NCBI GenBank assembly: GCA_022828595.1
Contig: JAKGHH010000005.1
Location: 30,268,193-30,332,192, forward strand
Length of the DNA stretch: 64,000 nt
Direction of reading: 5' to 3'
DNA from: Nelumbo lutea
Taxonomy: Eukaryota; Streptophyta; Magnoliopsida; Proteales; Nelumbonaceae
Under the pieces are notes generated by a model. It did no database searches. It saw only the letters and a list, made by a program, of their open reading frames with translations, and had not been told where the DNA came from. Made by a program: the position numbers and the translations under genes. Below are positions 18,790-30,026 of the stretch, piece by piece. Every line of letters begins with the position of its first letter. Positions within the stretch are counted from its first letter, which is position 1.

Positions 18790-20360
18790 AATCTTGTCAC
18801 TAATAAATAGTTTCAGTCAGTGCTCGACCACTTGGAATACTTGACACAACGAGTCGAGTAGAACTACCCCCAAGCAGGAGGCCACTCCCAAGGTGGCTGC
18901 CCCGCTGGGGAGTCAACACAGCCGGGCCAGCATGGGTGCACTAGCCAATCGGTCCCCAGCCTCGGCCATGCATAGTGGACCGAGCCCTCAGAGTTAGGTA
19001 GCAGTCGTCTAGCCAAAGAGAGGAGGAGCCGGAACGATTGGAGGATAGCTGACAGCCCTCTGAGCAGCATCACCGGTGCTGAAGGGCAAACCCGAAGGAC
19101 AAAGGTGGATGCCACGATCGCCCCAGTGCCCATTCCAGGGCTGAGGGATGGTGTCGAGCCTTTTCCCCTCACATCTTGGACCTCCAAGATGTCCAAAATG
19201 ACCCCACGCTAAGTGCGAAGCATGCGGTCTCAACTCTGAGCACTCCGGAGTACATGCCGAGCACCACTGTGTTCGTGAAGACCAGGATGGCGCATGGGCC
19301 ATGCCCAACCCCATGTTTGTTGAACTCTGAGCCAAGCTCGGAGCTATCAAAGCCGAGCTCCAGTAGGTTAAGGAAGGCCGAATTGACACCTCGCCCGGGA
19401 AAAGGAACTGCCCAGGGAGAATGGATGTCTTCTCCCTTGATATCGTCGTCTAACCTCTACCCCCGAACTTCAAGGCTCCCGCCTTGGAGATGTACGATGG
19501 GAACACAGACCCGGACAACCACTTGGAGAGCTTCAGGGCACTCATGATCCTGTATGGATACTCCGACACCTTGACGTGCCAGACTTTCCAAGAGACCTTC
19601 AAGGGAGCCACTCGGTGGTGGTTTTCTAGCCTCCCACCTCGATCCATCACCTCATGGGAGTAGTTTTCCAGCATGTTTCTCGCTCGCTTCATCAGCAATC
19701 GGTGCCCCTAGAAAAGCGTTGTCTTTCCGATGACTGTCAAGCAGAAGCGATGAGAGAGTTTGCTGTCATACATCGACCGTTTCAAAAAAGAAGAACTCAA
19801 GGTCCATGACCTCGACCCCCTGGTCTCCATGCATGTCGCCATTAGTGGACTCCTCCTTGGCTTGGCCCTCAAATGCTTCGTTGCCAAAATCCAGCCAAAG
19901 ACGAAGTTGGAGTTCCTAGAAAAGGCCCAGAAATACATTGCCATCGAAGAGGCTTCGGCTAAGGATGCCCATGAGAGAGATAGAGAGCACCGGGATGGAG
20001 CCCCCGAGTAGAAGAGGAAGAACGGAGACTAGGGTTGCGGCAACGACAACAACAATAGGAAGCCACCGGCCTTGGCCTTGGCTTACATTTAGTACACACC
20101 ACTCAACTCCACCTGCGCACAGATTCTGATGCAGATTGGGTAGGAAAGATTTATGAAGTGGCCTGAAAAGTTGAGAAAGAACCCCCGCCGGGGGAACCCC
20201 AAAAAATACTACAAATTCCATCAAGGTACCAACCATGACACCGAGGACTGTTATGATCTCAAAAACGAGATAGAATCCCTCATCCGTCGGGGCCACATCA
20301 AGTAGTACATTGGAGACGAGGCCAGCACCTCGTCCTCCTAGCAGCAACAACAAGTAGTAG
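18790..20360 (+). pseudogene. Outer element gag, degenerate
   Basis: Gag of the Tat/Retand style: LEMYDGNTDPDNHLESFRAL, TFKGATRWWFSSLPPRSITS, then SYIDRFKKEEL, a KFHQGTNHDTEDCYDLKNEI nucleocapsid-like Cys/His remnant and LIRRGHIK. Stops interrupt it at several points (for example after SITSWE, after NRCP and after REHRDGAPE). A role in particle assembly is known for the family; this copy cannot make a full protein. Confidence 0.8.
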
Positions 20361-20961
20361 GCGTCATTGACGTCATAGTAGGAGGCACGACCTTGGGTGG
20401 AGCCTCGGCCTCAACTCGCAAAGCCTACGCCAAGCAGCTGAACATCCAAGGGCCGTTCCCCAAGAAGCAGAAGCAAGAACCCTTCTCCTTCATGGACAAA
20501 GACCTGAAGGGGGTAACAATCCCCCATAACGACGCATTGGTGGTCTCAATTGTCATTGCAAACTTTGTAGTCAAAAGGATCTTTATTGACAGTGGCTCCT
20601 CAGCTGACATCCTTTTCTACAAAGCTTTTGTGAAAATGAAGATAGCTCCGGAGTGCCTCCAATCAGTAGATGCCCCACTGCTCGGCTTATCCAGCAGCAT
20701 CGTCAAACGAGAGGGCAAGATCTCCCTACAAGTCACAGTAGGGATGGAGCTCCAGCAGGTGACAAGGATGACAGAGTTCCTGGTCGTGAAAATCGGCTCA
20801 CTCTATAATGCTATCTTGGGGAGACCAACTCTTCACGCACTCTAGGCAGCCATCTCCTCCTACCACCTCGCCTTGAAAATTTCCACCGAGCACAGCGTCA
20901 GAGTTGTTTATGGGAACCAGCACGCCGCCCGTTAGTGCTTTGTGGTAGCGCTGAAGGGCAA
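20361..20961 (+). pseudogene. Outer element aspartic protease domain, truncated at nested insertion
   Basis: Open from 20,393 to 20,845: an IPHNDALVVS segment, then the catalytic site RIFIDSGSSADILFYKAF (D-S-G triad motif), and IGSLYNAILGRPTLHAL, the conserved end of retroviral-type proteases. A TAG follows, then frame-preserved remnants (AAISSYHLALKIS...YGNQHAAR) up to the break at about 20,962-20,968, where inner-LTR sequence begins. Confidence 0.85.
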
Positions 20962-21149
20962 GAATCACATGAGCAATCTGCACTCTTAGCCTTCATTTAC
21001 CCTTTGCTTCTTGCACACAATACTAACTTAAGCATCGGAGCGTTCCCACCGGGAAACCCCCCGGGAGTTCTTCCTCTTTCCTCTCGTCTCAGGTACCCAT
21101 CAGGAGCCACGCGAGTGCCAGCTAGGAGTGACCGGATTGCGCTACATCA
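20962..21149 (+). repeat. Truncated 5' LTR of inner element
   Basis: Aligns without gaps to 30730-30917, the last 188 bp of the 3' LTR, ending CGCTACATCA. By eye about nine substitutions in the final 177 bp (roughly 5%). The left about 700 bp is missing. Confidence 0.9.
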
Positions 21150-21150
21150 T

Positions 21151-21170
21151 TTGGCGCCGTCTGTGGGAAA
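21151..21170 (+). promoter_or_regulatory. Primer-binding site of inner element
   Basis: TTGGCGCCGTCTGTGGGAAA begins two bases after the LTR terminal CA. It is the usual form in plant Tat-type elements; cognate tRNA not assigned. Confidence 0.8.
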
Positions 21171-21236
21171 CACTTCAAAAGGCCTTTCTCTCTAAACTTT
21201 TGCGGTTCTTTTCTTCCTTGAAACACTCCAACCCTC

Positions 21237-23084
21237 ATGGCTTCCTCTAGCAATGCTGGACGAAGCATGGAAATGGATAACTCCAGGGAACAACCCCAGC
21301 TTCCTACTATCTATATCGGACAGTTCACTGCCCCCCTCTCAACGGATGGAATCCCCAGCTTGAATGTACTTCTCACAGTGGCACCTATCATCGCCCCGCT
21401 CCCTGCTACAGTCGGAGTGACGTTCACCGAACCTTTGGTTGTGCCCCCAGCGGCCAGCCTGCACCAACTAGAGGACTTAATTCAGTGCATGCGGGCCATG
21501 CAGGTCCAAATGCAACAGTTCCAGCAATTTCAGCTCTATCAACAACACGTACTGCACCAGGTCTCCCAGTATCAGTATCAGCAGTAGTTCCCTCAACTAC
21601 CTCAACCTCAACTTCAGCCGCAGTTCCAGCCTCGGCACCCAGCCTCGCAGCAAGCTAAGTCTCGCCGCCAGGACGAGCACCCCATTGGCCAAAGAGAGGC
21701 CCCCCAAAACCTCCCAAAAAACCAGGCCTGCCCCCGTGGCAGACGAGAGAGATCGACTACCCCGGTCTCACCATGGGCGGATAGGTCGGGAGGACCCCAG
21801 CTCGCCAGCATCACCTTGACAATCGAAGTTTGAAACCCCAATCCTTGAAAACCGGTTTGAGATCCTGGCAATAGACTCCAAGCAAGACCCCTCTGTCCGT
21901 AGCCATCACCAGCAGACTGGGATACTTCCTGCGCAAACCATTCTGAACAGCGCAGAGGTGAGCAGCATGAACGCTGAGCCCACCAAGAAGCAGAGACGCC
22001 ACCGCCGAGCTCACCGATCTGTCACCTGCGATTTGCCCTAGCTCATGGGTAAAGAAGAGGTAAGCTCGACCGAAGTCAAAGCTCCCCTCCTCTCGGTTTC
22101 ATCCCCCTGTCTTCCGAACTCCTGGCAGTCCCAATGCCCAAGGACTTCAAGCTCCCCCCTCTTGACAAGTATGACGGGTCGTTTGACCTGAATGATCATG
22201 TAGATGCCTTTTTGTCACAGATGCACCTGGCGAGAGCCAGTGAGTCGTGCATGTGCATGGCCTTCACTACTTTTAGAGGAGCAGCCCGCACATGGTTCTG
22301 GAATTTGGCACCTGGGTCAATAAGGAGTTGGGCACAGTTCGCACAAACCTTCACGTCCCACTTCGTCACCAGCAAGCGGTGCCCACGAACTGAAGAAAGC
22401 CTCCTCAGCATAGTGTAGAGAGAGGGAGAGTCCATTCGGGGCTATATCAAGCGGTTCAACGATGCCTGTATGCAGATACCGCGCTTGAACCCCGCCGTAC
22501 GCCTTGCGGTAGCCAAGAAGGGCATGACACACAAAGAGTTCAAATGACACATGGTCGTCAACCAACCAGCGACCATAACCGAGTTTCTGAAGCTTACGGA
22601 CAGGTTCATAGCCACCGAAGAGGAGATCAACCAAAAGGGCGAGGGCGTGCCCGAAAAAAGAAAGAGGGAAGGAGAGCTTTCCAGTCAAGGGAACAACCGA
22701 AAGAAAAATGACACAGCTCGGGGGGCATGGCCGGGCCAATTGTTCTGACCTCCTGTAGCGGACCGAGCTGATTACACCCCACTGAACGCGAAGCGGGTTG
22801 AAATCCTGATGGCGATCAAGGATGCCCCGTACGTGAAGTGGCCACCCCGTTTGAGGGGGAATCCCAATGAAAGAAATAAGAATATGTATTGCAATTTTCC
22901 CAAAGATTATGGTCACAGTAATGAGAGATGTAAAAACCTCTGTGACAAGATAGAGGAGCTCATCCGTCGCGGATATCTAAGAATCTTTGTACAAAATATT
23001 AATAATAGTAATAAAATAGGTCGCCAAAGGGAGCACGGTAAGGATGCTCCCGAGTCTAGTAGTAGGCCGACCGAACAACTGTAG
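21237..23084 (+). pseudogene. Inner element gag, interrupted by stops
   Basis: Starts MASSSNAGRSMEMDNSREQ with a Gln-rich N-terminal segment (QMQQFQQFQLYQQH) and a TAG at 21585-21587. The core gag begins at about 22,134 (PKDFKLPPLDKYDGSFDLND, then FRGAARTWFWNLAPGSIRSW). Later pieces include GESIRGYIKRFNDACMQIP, a nucleocapsid-like MYCNFPKDYGHSNERC and ELIRRGYLR. Stops include 22416-22418 and others. Family role: particle formation and RNA packaging. Confidence 0.85.
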
Positions 23085-23867
23085 AGGTAGCCTCCGGAGG
23101 AGAGGCCAGTTCGGGGGACCATCCACATGATAGTGGGAGGTTCGATCGTTGCGGGTTGCACTTCAGCAGTAGCTCGGACGTCGGTTTGTGAGGCCACCCG
23201 GGAGGAGTAGAATCCCCCAAAGCGGCTGAGGATAAAAGAGCCAATTTTCTTCATAGAAGATGATGTGCGAGGGATCCACTACCCCCACGACGACGCACTC
23301 GTAATAAAGCTAAGAATCAATGACTTCGAGGGAAGGCACGTACTCGTCGACTCAGGCAGCTCAGCCGACGTCCTCTTCAAAGCCGCATTTGATCAGCTTC
23401 AGTTGCAGAGAGGTGACCCGAGGCTTACAGACACTCCTTTGTTAGGCTTTAGCGGAGAAGAAGTCCGACCCCTTGGGAAAATAACATTACCTGTGGAAGT
23501 CGACACATGGCCTTGCTTGGTCAGGTTCAAGCATGACTTCCTGGTGGTCGCGACCCCCTCCCCCTACAATGCCATAATAGGTCGATCAATCACTCATGTC
23601 CTACGGGCGGTGGTCTCCACTTACCATTTGGCTATGAAGTTTCCAACAGATTTCGGTGTGGGGGTAGCGTGGGGCAACCAGCTCGAATCCCGCAAGTGCT
23701 ACTTCGCTGCCCTGAATGGAAAAACCAAGGTGGCCGATGACCTCGAGCTAGAGCGGCCTATGGAGCAAGGCGAAGAACGAGCCACACCCACAGAAGAATC
23801 AGTCGCAGTTCCAACCTCAGCAGTAGACCCAAACCGGACACTTCAGATCTATGATCCGAACTGTTAG
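23085..23867 (+). pseudogene. Inner element aspartic protease
   Basis: The IHMIVGGSIVAG leader is common to Tat elements; one stop lies at about 23,208. Then there is a 200-codon open stretch (23,265-23,867) with YPHDDALVIKLRINDFEGRH, the active site VLVDSGSSADVLFKAAFDQL and PYNAIIGRSITHVLRAVVST. It overlaps the first codons of the RT frame in another phase, so the original polyprotein is frame-shifted here. Confidence 0.88.
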
Positions 23868-24861
23868 ACCTGATAGACAGAAGAAACACAACCTAGCCCT
23901 GAAGTGGTGGAAAGCGGTCGACAAGGAGGTCGAAAAGCTCCTCACAGCTGACTTCATAAGAGAAGTCCACTACCCGAGCTGGGTAGCCAATCTCGTCCTA
24001 GTAAAGAAGGCCAACGGCAAGTGGCACATGTGCGTCGACTACACCGACCTGAGCCGGGCTTGCCCAAAAGACTACTTCCCGCTCCCTAGAATTGACCGCT
24101 TGGTGGACACGACCTCAGGGCACAAGTTGCTGAGTTTCTTGGATGCCTATTCGGGCTATAACCGGTTCAAGATGGACCCAGTGGACGAAGAAAAGACTGC
24201 CTTCATCATGGAATTCGGCCTATACTGTTACAAGGTTATGCCCTTCGGGTTGAAAAACGTAGAGGCAACCTTTCAAAGGCTTGTAAATAAGTTGTTTGCG
24301 CCGTTAATCAGCAGAAAAGTAGAATGCTATGTAGACGACATGGTCGTCAAAACTCAATTCTCACATGAATTAATACAAGATTTGCATTCTGTTTTTGAAA
24401 TTCTTCATAAGTTTAACATGAGACTGAACCCAAACAAGTGTGTGTTTGGTGTGACCTCAGGCAAGTTCCTAAGATACATCGTTAACCGGCGCAGCATCGA
24501 AGCCAACCCGGAAAAGATTAAGGCCATTTTAGATATGAGACCACCTCGGAAGTTGAAGGAGGTTCAGAGGTTGAATGGCCGCATAGCCACCCTGGGTCGC
24601 TTAATGTCTAAATCAGCGGACCGATGTCTGCCGTTCTTTAAGGCAATTGAGAGCAAAGGGTTCGAATGGACCCAAAACTGCCAGCTCGCGTTCGACGAGC
24701 TCAAGAAATACCTCGCTAGTGTGTCGACCTTAACCCGGCCCGAGGAGGGCGATGTTTTAGAACTGTACCTCTCGATGAGCGACGAAGTGGTCAGTTCGGT
24801 ACTAATAAAGAAAGTAGATCGGGTCCAACGACCCATCTATTATGTTAGTAAAGTATTGTAG
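23851..24861 (+). CDS. Inner element reverse transcriptase and start of RNase H
   Basis: 336 open codons. Motifs: EVHYPSWVANLVLVKKANGK, MCVDYTDLSRACPKDYFPLP, LLSFLDAYSGYNRFKM, YCYKVMPFGLKNVEATFQRL, then the catalytic YVDDMVVK, followed by GFELTQ-like thumb and RNase H start (WTQNCQLAFDELKKYLAS...RPIYYVSKVL). The frame ends at TAG 24859-24861, with another TAA a few bases later; RNase H continues beyond. Two YVDD aspartates plus the FLDAYSGY aspartate are present, so the RT core itself looks chemically complete although it is separated from its neighbours by stops. Confidence 0.9.
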   Translation: MIRTVRPDRQKKHNLALKWWKAVDKEVEKLLTADFIREVHYPSWVANLVLVKKANGKWHMCVDYTDLSRACPKDYFPLPRIDRLVDTTSGHKLLSFLDAYSGYNRFKMDPVDEEKTAFIMEFGLYCYKVMPFGLKNVEATFQRLVNKLFAPLISRKVECYVDDMVVKTQFSHELIQDLHSVFEILHKFNMRLNPNKCVFGVTSGKFLRYIVNRRSIEANPEKIKAILDMRPPRKLKEVQRLNGRIATLGRLMSKSADRCLPFFKAIESKGFEWTQNCQLAFDELKKYLASVSTLTRPEEGDVLELYLSMSDEVVSSVLIKKVDRVQRPIYYVSKVL

Positions 24862-25620
24862 GGAGCATAAACGAGATACCCGAAGATGGAAAAGGTAGTA
24901 TACGCACTGATAATCGCATCTCGGAAGCTCCACCCATACTTCCAAGCTCATACCGTTATCGTCCTCACCGACAAACCTCTGAGGCAAGTATTGCTTAAGC
25001 CTGAGGTCTCCGGTTGGTTGACGAAATGGGCCGTTGAGCTCAGCGAGTACGACCTCCAGTACAAACCGCGGACTGCCATTAAGGCCCAAGCCTTAGCAGA
25101 TTTCATAGCTGAATGCACATTCAGCTCTAAAGTCCCCAGGCCGGTTGAGCACAAAGCTCCCAGCTCGGGTGAGCCTGAAGCTCCCAGGCTGGTCGAGTCC
25201 GAACCCCATGAGGTAGCAGCCAGTGTGGTATCTCTCCTAGCTTGGCCAACGGTGAGCTGGGATGAGGAACCCTGGATCCTTCACGTAGATGGCTCCTTGA
25301 ACCAACAGGGCAATGGAGCCGGAATAGTTCTACATGGCCCAAGCGGCACAAAACTGGAATACGCGCTACGCTTGGAGTTCGCGGCGTTTAACAATGAAGC
25401 ATAGTACGGGGCGTTGGTAGCTAGACTAGCCCTAGCCAGAGAAGTAAAAGGAAAGCACATTGTTATTTGTAGCGACTCCCAGCTCGTGGTTAACCAAGTC
25501 ACCAGTGAGTATGAAACTCGTGAGCCAACCATGATTGCCTACTTGACCAAAGTCAGAGAGGCCCTGCTCGACTTCCAGTCACACTTCATCAGACAGATCT
25601 AGGTCGGAGAATGTTGAGGC
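24862..25620 (+). pseudogene. RNase H end plus second (archaeal-type) RNase H
   Basis: First domain end: KVVYALIIASRKLHPYFQAH, WLTKWAVELSEYDLQYKPR, AQALADFIAECTF. After a Pro/Glu-rich linker, the second RNase H: WILHVDGSLNQQGNGAGIVL (first catalytic Asp in HVDGS), YALRLEFAAFNNEA (Glu), then a TAG at 25402-25404, and HIVICSDSQLVVNQVTSEYE (Asp in CSDSQ). A dual RNase H is diagnostic for Tat-lineage Ty3 elements. A TAG at 25600-25602 ends the last stretch. Confidence 0.85.
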
Positions 25621-25845
25621 CGATGCCTTGTCCAAGTTAGCCAGCTCTAGTGACACCAACATGAGAACCATGTACATAGAGGACCTATCTCGGCCTAGCA
25701 TTCTCAGGGGGGTAGAGGAGGTTGCTCCAGTCATTCAAGTAGAGCCGAGCTAGTTTGACCAGCTTGCGAGCTTCTTGCTACACGGGACCCTCCTTGTAAT
25801 CGCAATGCAGCCAGAAGGGTGTAGTGCCAGGCAGCCAAATACGTC

Positions 25846-26979
25846 ATGATAGACGAGCGGCTGTACAGGAGATCCTACACGCTCCCCTATCTGCATTGCT
25901 TGCGGCCTACTGAAGCCAAACTCGTACTCCATGACACTCATGAGGGGTTGTGCGGCGGGCACTTGGCGGGCAGGGACCTTGCCCAGAAAGCACTTCGACA
26001 AGGGTATTATTGGCCAACAATGAAGGCAGATGCCATTGAACTCATTAGAAAATGTGACAAATGTCAGAGACATGCCAATATGCACCACCAACCCGCTGCT
26101 GACCTCAAGTATCTCAAGAGCCCGTGGCCCTTTGCACAATGGGGCATCGATCTACTCAGGCCATTCCCGCCAGCAACGGGTGGAAGTAAGTTCTTAGTAG
26201 TGGTAGTGGACTACTTTACCAAGTGGGTAGAGGTTGAATCCCTTGTAACGATCACAACTCAAAATGTCCAAAACTTCTTTTGGAAGAACATCGTGTGCTG
26301 CTTTGGATTACCTCGGGTATTGATTTCTGACAATGGCAAGCAGTTCGAGGATATCAAATTCCAAGACTAGTGTCAGGACATGGGAATCCGACAAAATTTT
26401 ACTTTAGTCGCACACCCTCAAGCAAATTGCCAAGCAGAAGTTATGAACAGAGCCATCCTCTGTGGACTAAAAGCACGACTGGACTGGGCTAAAGGATTAT
26501 GGGCAGATGAACTACCCAATGTTCTATGGGCCTACCGGACCATGGAGAAGACCGCCCCGGGAGAAACGCCCTTCAATCTCACCTACGGCACCGAAGCGGT
26601 GATCCCCGCAGAGATCAAAGTACCTACACTACGGTTAGAAGCATACAATGATCAGACAAACGAAGATGAGCTACACACCAACCTCGATCTATTCGATGAA
26701 GTAAGGGACCTCGCGTACATCAGGACCGCAGCCTACCTGCAAAGAGTAGCTCGGTACTATAACGCTAGGGTCAGGAGACGAAACCTCCGCGTTGGCGACC
26801 TGGCCCTTCGTAAAGTTATGGTACCTGAGCCCGGCGCTGGCAAGCTTGGGTCCAACTGGGAAGGTCCCTACCAAGTGAACCGAGTGCTCGGGGAGGGAAC
26901 CTATGAGCTCGAGACCCTCGAAGGGAAACAAATACCTCGGGCATGGAATATTGTCAACCTAAGACAATACTATCTATAA
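25846..26979 (+). pseudogene. Inner element integrase (one in-frame stop)
   Basis: HHCC zinc domain: LHDTHEGLCGGHLAGRDLAQ through CDKCQRHAN. DDE core: WGIDLLRPFPPATGGSKFLV (first D), VLISDNGKQFED (second D), then TAG at 26368-26370, then HPQANCQAEVMNRAIL (catalytic E in AEVMNR) and a C-terminal GPYQVNRVLGEGTYELETLE (GPY/F module). It ends at TAA 26977-26979 with no chromodomain, as expected for Tat. The single TAG divides the catalytic triad. Confidence 0.88.
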
Positions 26980-26983
26980 GAAT

Positions 26984-27190
26984 TGAGTAGGCCACGAGCC
27001 ACTCCCAAAGCCTAAGGGCCAGAATATCGAGCTAATATGACCTCGGCACAACAGGACCCAGTCGCCTCTATGGCAGGGGTAGACTCCGAGAGTGGGCCAC
27101 GAGCCACTCCTCCAGCCTAAGGGCTGAAACACCGAGCTAATGAAGGAACCTCGGCAGCATACAAAGCTAAGTTGCCCCATCAGCACAAAC
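26984..27190. repeat. Tandem repeat spacer after integrase (two units of about 104 bp)
   Basis: GGCCACGAGCCACTCC...CCTAAGGGC...CGAGCTAAT...ACCTCGGCA occurs at about 26,989 and again at about 27,095. Such post-integrase tandem arrays are common in Tat elements. Confidence 0.75.
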
Positions 27191-27514
27191 TAAGTACCTG
27201 CAATGCCTGAGGTACAGGCGGTTCGGGCACGAGCCTTATGACAAATAGCCTGCCCTGGCATGCGAAGAAGTTAAACCCGTAAGGACAACTGAACAGTTCG
27301 GAGCCGTGATGGCCGTTAAGGAACTCCCACCTCGGAAGTTCAATTTGATAAATTAACAGCTTGGGGTGAATGGCCACTTCAACAAGATGGAATGCACAAA
27401 ATTCTTGGCAAAAAGAAAGAAAAAATCTCTTCATTATGGGAAATTTGCTACACAAATTTCATTAAGAACGTCTTGATTACAAGGGAGATTAAGTTTATAA
27501 ATACAGGGAGCAAA

Positions 27515-29580
27515 CTACTTCGGAAGCTTGTTGCCTCTGTTAGGGACCTCCTCAGGGACAGTAACTGGGCCAGCATCATCTGCTTCATCTTCGGCACCCT
27601 CATCTTCAGAATCTGGATCATCTCTTGGCTGATGCACGATGTCGTCAGTGATCCGTGAAGTGGTGATGGCGCTCGTATCCAGGTCGGGGTAGAGGTGCCT
27701 GATCAGCCACCGACTGAGCTTGAAGCCCTTACGGTAGGCCTTCGTCATCACGTCATCGAACCTTGAAGATTTGACATAGTCAATGACGGCCTGAGTCTTG
27801 GCCTCCTCGAGAGCACCCTCGAAGATTGCATTCTTCTCTCTTATGTCCTCCTGGAGGTACCCCACTTCATGCTCCAGCTTCCCATTCGCCTCCTTGAGGC
27901 CTTGCACCTCAAGCATCAAGGCATCCCGCTCAGCCTTGAGACTACTCACCTTGAGCCCTAAGGCCTCTTGACCGACCTTGAGGCCGTTCACCTCGGCCCT
28001 CAACTTGTCTTTGTCTTGGGCCAGCTCCCCATTCTCTACCATTAACACCTCGATGAAGCTCTTTTGAGTCGAGGCGTCACTCTCCAGGCGGTGAACCTGA
28101 CAACGAGCTTCCCTCAACTCAGTATGGGCTGCGTGAGACGACTTCTCAGCCTTCAGAGCCTGCCTCAGGTGCCGATCTGATTGAAGGGTCAAGGCGTGAA
28201 TGGCGGTGTTCACCTGCAAAAGGGAAACTGGTCAAGAGGGAAATCAAAAAAAGGGGGGGGGGAAGAAGAAGAAGAAAGACTCACCACCATAGTATGAGTG
28301 GCAGTTCGGACGCCAAGCTGACTAGGAGTGAGTTCAGCCCAACCGCTGACCTCCCCCGAATATGTAACCAGCTTGCTCTTCTTCAGGCTGCACTGGGGGT
28401 TCTGGACGGTTTGGCTCCCCTAACCCTTTGAGCTGGAAGCCGTCATCTCCACATCACGAGTGGAACTCTCAGAGGCCTCGGCGGCAACTTCGGTAGGATG
28501 ATCCCCGACATCAGTAGCGTTAGCCTCGGTAATACTTTCACCAGTAGGTCTAGTGGGCTCGACAGCAGGCTCGGTGGGCTTAATGGTAGGTTCCACCATC
28601 ACCTCGGGCCCCTTAGGCATGGCCCCTTCTTCCAAGTCGACGATGGGCACGACTACCAACTCGGGCCCCGAGGCAGAAGTCTGCGGAGGTTGGGGCTCGG
28701 CTGAAGCTTGCGAGGACTCAACGTGCGCCTCCTTGGCTATGCGTTTCTTTCTCTTCATTTGGCGGAAGAGCTTCTGGTTGTCTATTCTCTCCACCTCCAT
28801 GGGACCTGCAGTGAAACACGACATCAGCAACCCGAAGCAAACATATGAGCAGAAAGCTGAAGTGGGGGAAAACCTACCCGGGCTCAAGCTCGCCTAGACG
28901 AGCTTCTCCTCAGAAGTGAAGTCTTTATAATTCAACCCGAGATGGGCTAGTAACTAGAGCACCTTCTTGGTCTTCCCGTCTAGGATGACACCAGAGTCTT
29001 GAACGACTATCCTTCCAAGCTGGGACTTTGCTCGGGAGCTTGTGCATGAGTTTGAAACCTAGGTGGGGGGACAGGTAGTAGGACTGCCTACACCCAGGGA
29101 GAGCGTCCGAAGCGCTCTTCTTTATAGCCAAAATTGTACTGAGAACATCTAAATCTATAGAGAGGGAGCGATCAAAGCAAAGAGAGATGGACCCCACCAC
29201 ATTCCATATGGAGTTTGGGTGGAGTTGGTCCAAGGTGATGTTGAAGTGTACCAACAGCTCAACGATCAAAAGGTGAAGAGGAAGTCGGAGCCCGACTATT
29301 AGTTGTTCCCTAAAGATCATGATCTCGTCGGGACCGTGCTCCCATGGGAAGTTGCCAGTGGGAAGGCTATATGAGTATTCCTTAGGGAGGCGGAACCTCT
29401 GTATGAGGTCTTGAAGCCTCTCCAAAGTCATTATGGAAGGCCCGAACTGATCTGGTGGGAGGTGGACACTAGATGACCCGAAGCCACCTGTACTTCGGAT
29501 GACTGGGCAGCAGAGGAGACACCCCGAGCCAAGGTACCCACCTCGGGCTCGTCGATAAGACTGTCTACACTAGACGACAT
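27515..29580 (-). pseudogene. Antisense ORF (aORF) of the inner Tat-like element, three exons
   Basis: Opposite to gag-pol, between integrase and 3' LTR. Exon 1 from the ATG at 29580 (MSSSVDSLIDEPEVGTLARG) continues, after a one-base frame slip near 29,433, into MTLERLQDLIQRFRLPKEYS and FREQLIVGLRLPLHLLIVEL, the pattern seen in many 'putative plant transposon protein' predictions. Its donor is AG|GTTTTC at about 28,874. Exon 2 (28805-28285) starts after TTTCACTGCAG, reads VPMEVERIDNQKLFRQMKRK, then low-complexity Pro/Glu/Thr, with a TGA-type break after ASSSKG, and ends at GGTG|GTGAGT. Exon 3 (28213-27515) follows TTTTGCAG and is a long coiled coil (repeated LKAE/LEV heptads) with an acidic end (DDPDSEDEGAEDEADD). 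Function unknown. Splice signals are inferred from sequence. Confidence 0.72.
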
Positions 29581-30011
29581 AGCGAACTAAAAGGAAGAAA
29601 CAAATTGAAAAGGGGAAGGAAGCTCGGGGAGACTCACCAAGGGAAATGCGACCGGACTGGGAGAACGAGATGAACTGGAAGACCCGAGCTAAGAGACCTC
29701 TGACGCGAGCTCAAACGATAAGGATGAGAGCTTGGTGGTGAAGAAAATAGCCAAGGGTCCCCCTATTTATAGCCAAAGCTGTGGGTTCTTTGAGGGGAAA
29801 ACGGTTGAGCGCGTTTTTGACGTCCGCAAAGTCCAAATCGCATGAGATCCGCACGTAATCCAGACGCGATTCAAGTCTTTTTTTTATTAAACCGGGTGCT
29901 AGACCGATCCAGCTGGATGGAGCGCGCGACAAAGTGGCATGAATACCGATTCCAAATCCTCCCGGCACATCATGACCTCCCCGCGCTGGGTCACCGCTGC
30001 CAGCGCAAGGA

Positions 30012-30026
30012 GTGGGGGGCAATTTA
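30012..30026 (+). promoter_or_regulatory. Polypurine tract of inner element
   Basis: AAGGAGTGGGGGGCAA lies directly before the 3' LTR and closely matches the outer element's tract (GGGAGTGGGGGCAAG before 32168). It primes plus-strand DNA synthesis in this class. Confidence 0.7.

Noticed and set aside
19916..20353. Minus-strand ORF of 145 codons
   Set aside because: Antisense shadow of the outer element's gag and nucleocapsid region.
22317..22916. Minus-strand ORF of 199 codons
   Set aside because: Shadow of the inner element's gag; the plus strand carries the recognisable gag motifs.
27392..28897. Plus-strand ORFs across the post-integrase region
   Set aside because: They mirror the minus-strand antisense ORF, which has coiled-coil heptads and splice signals.
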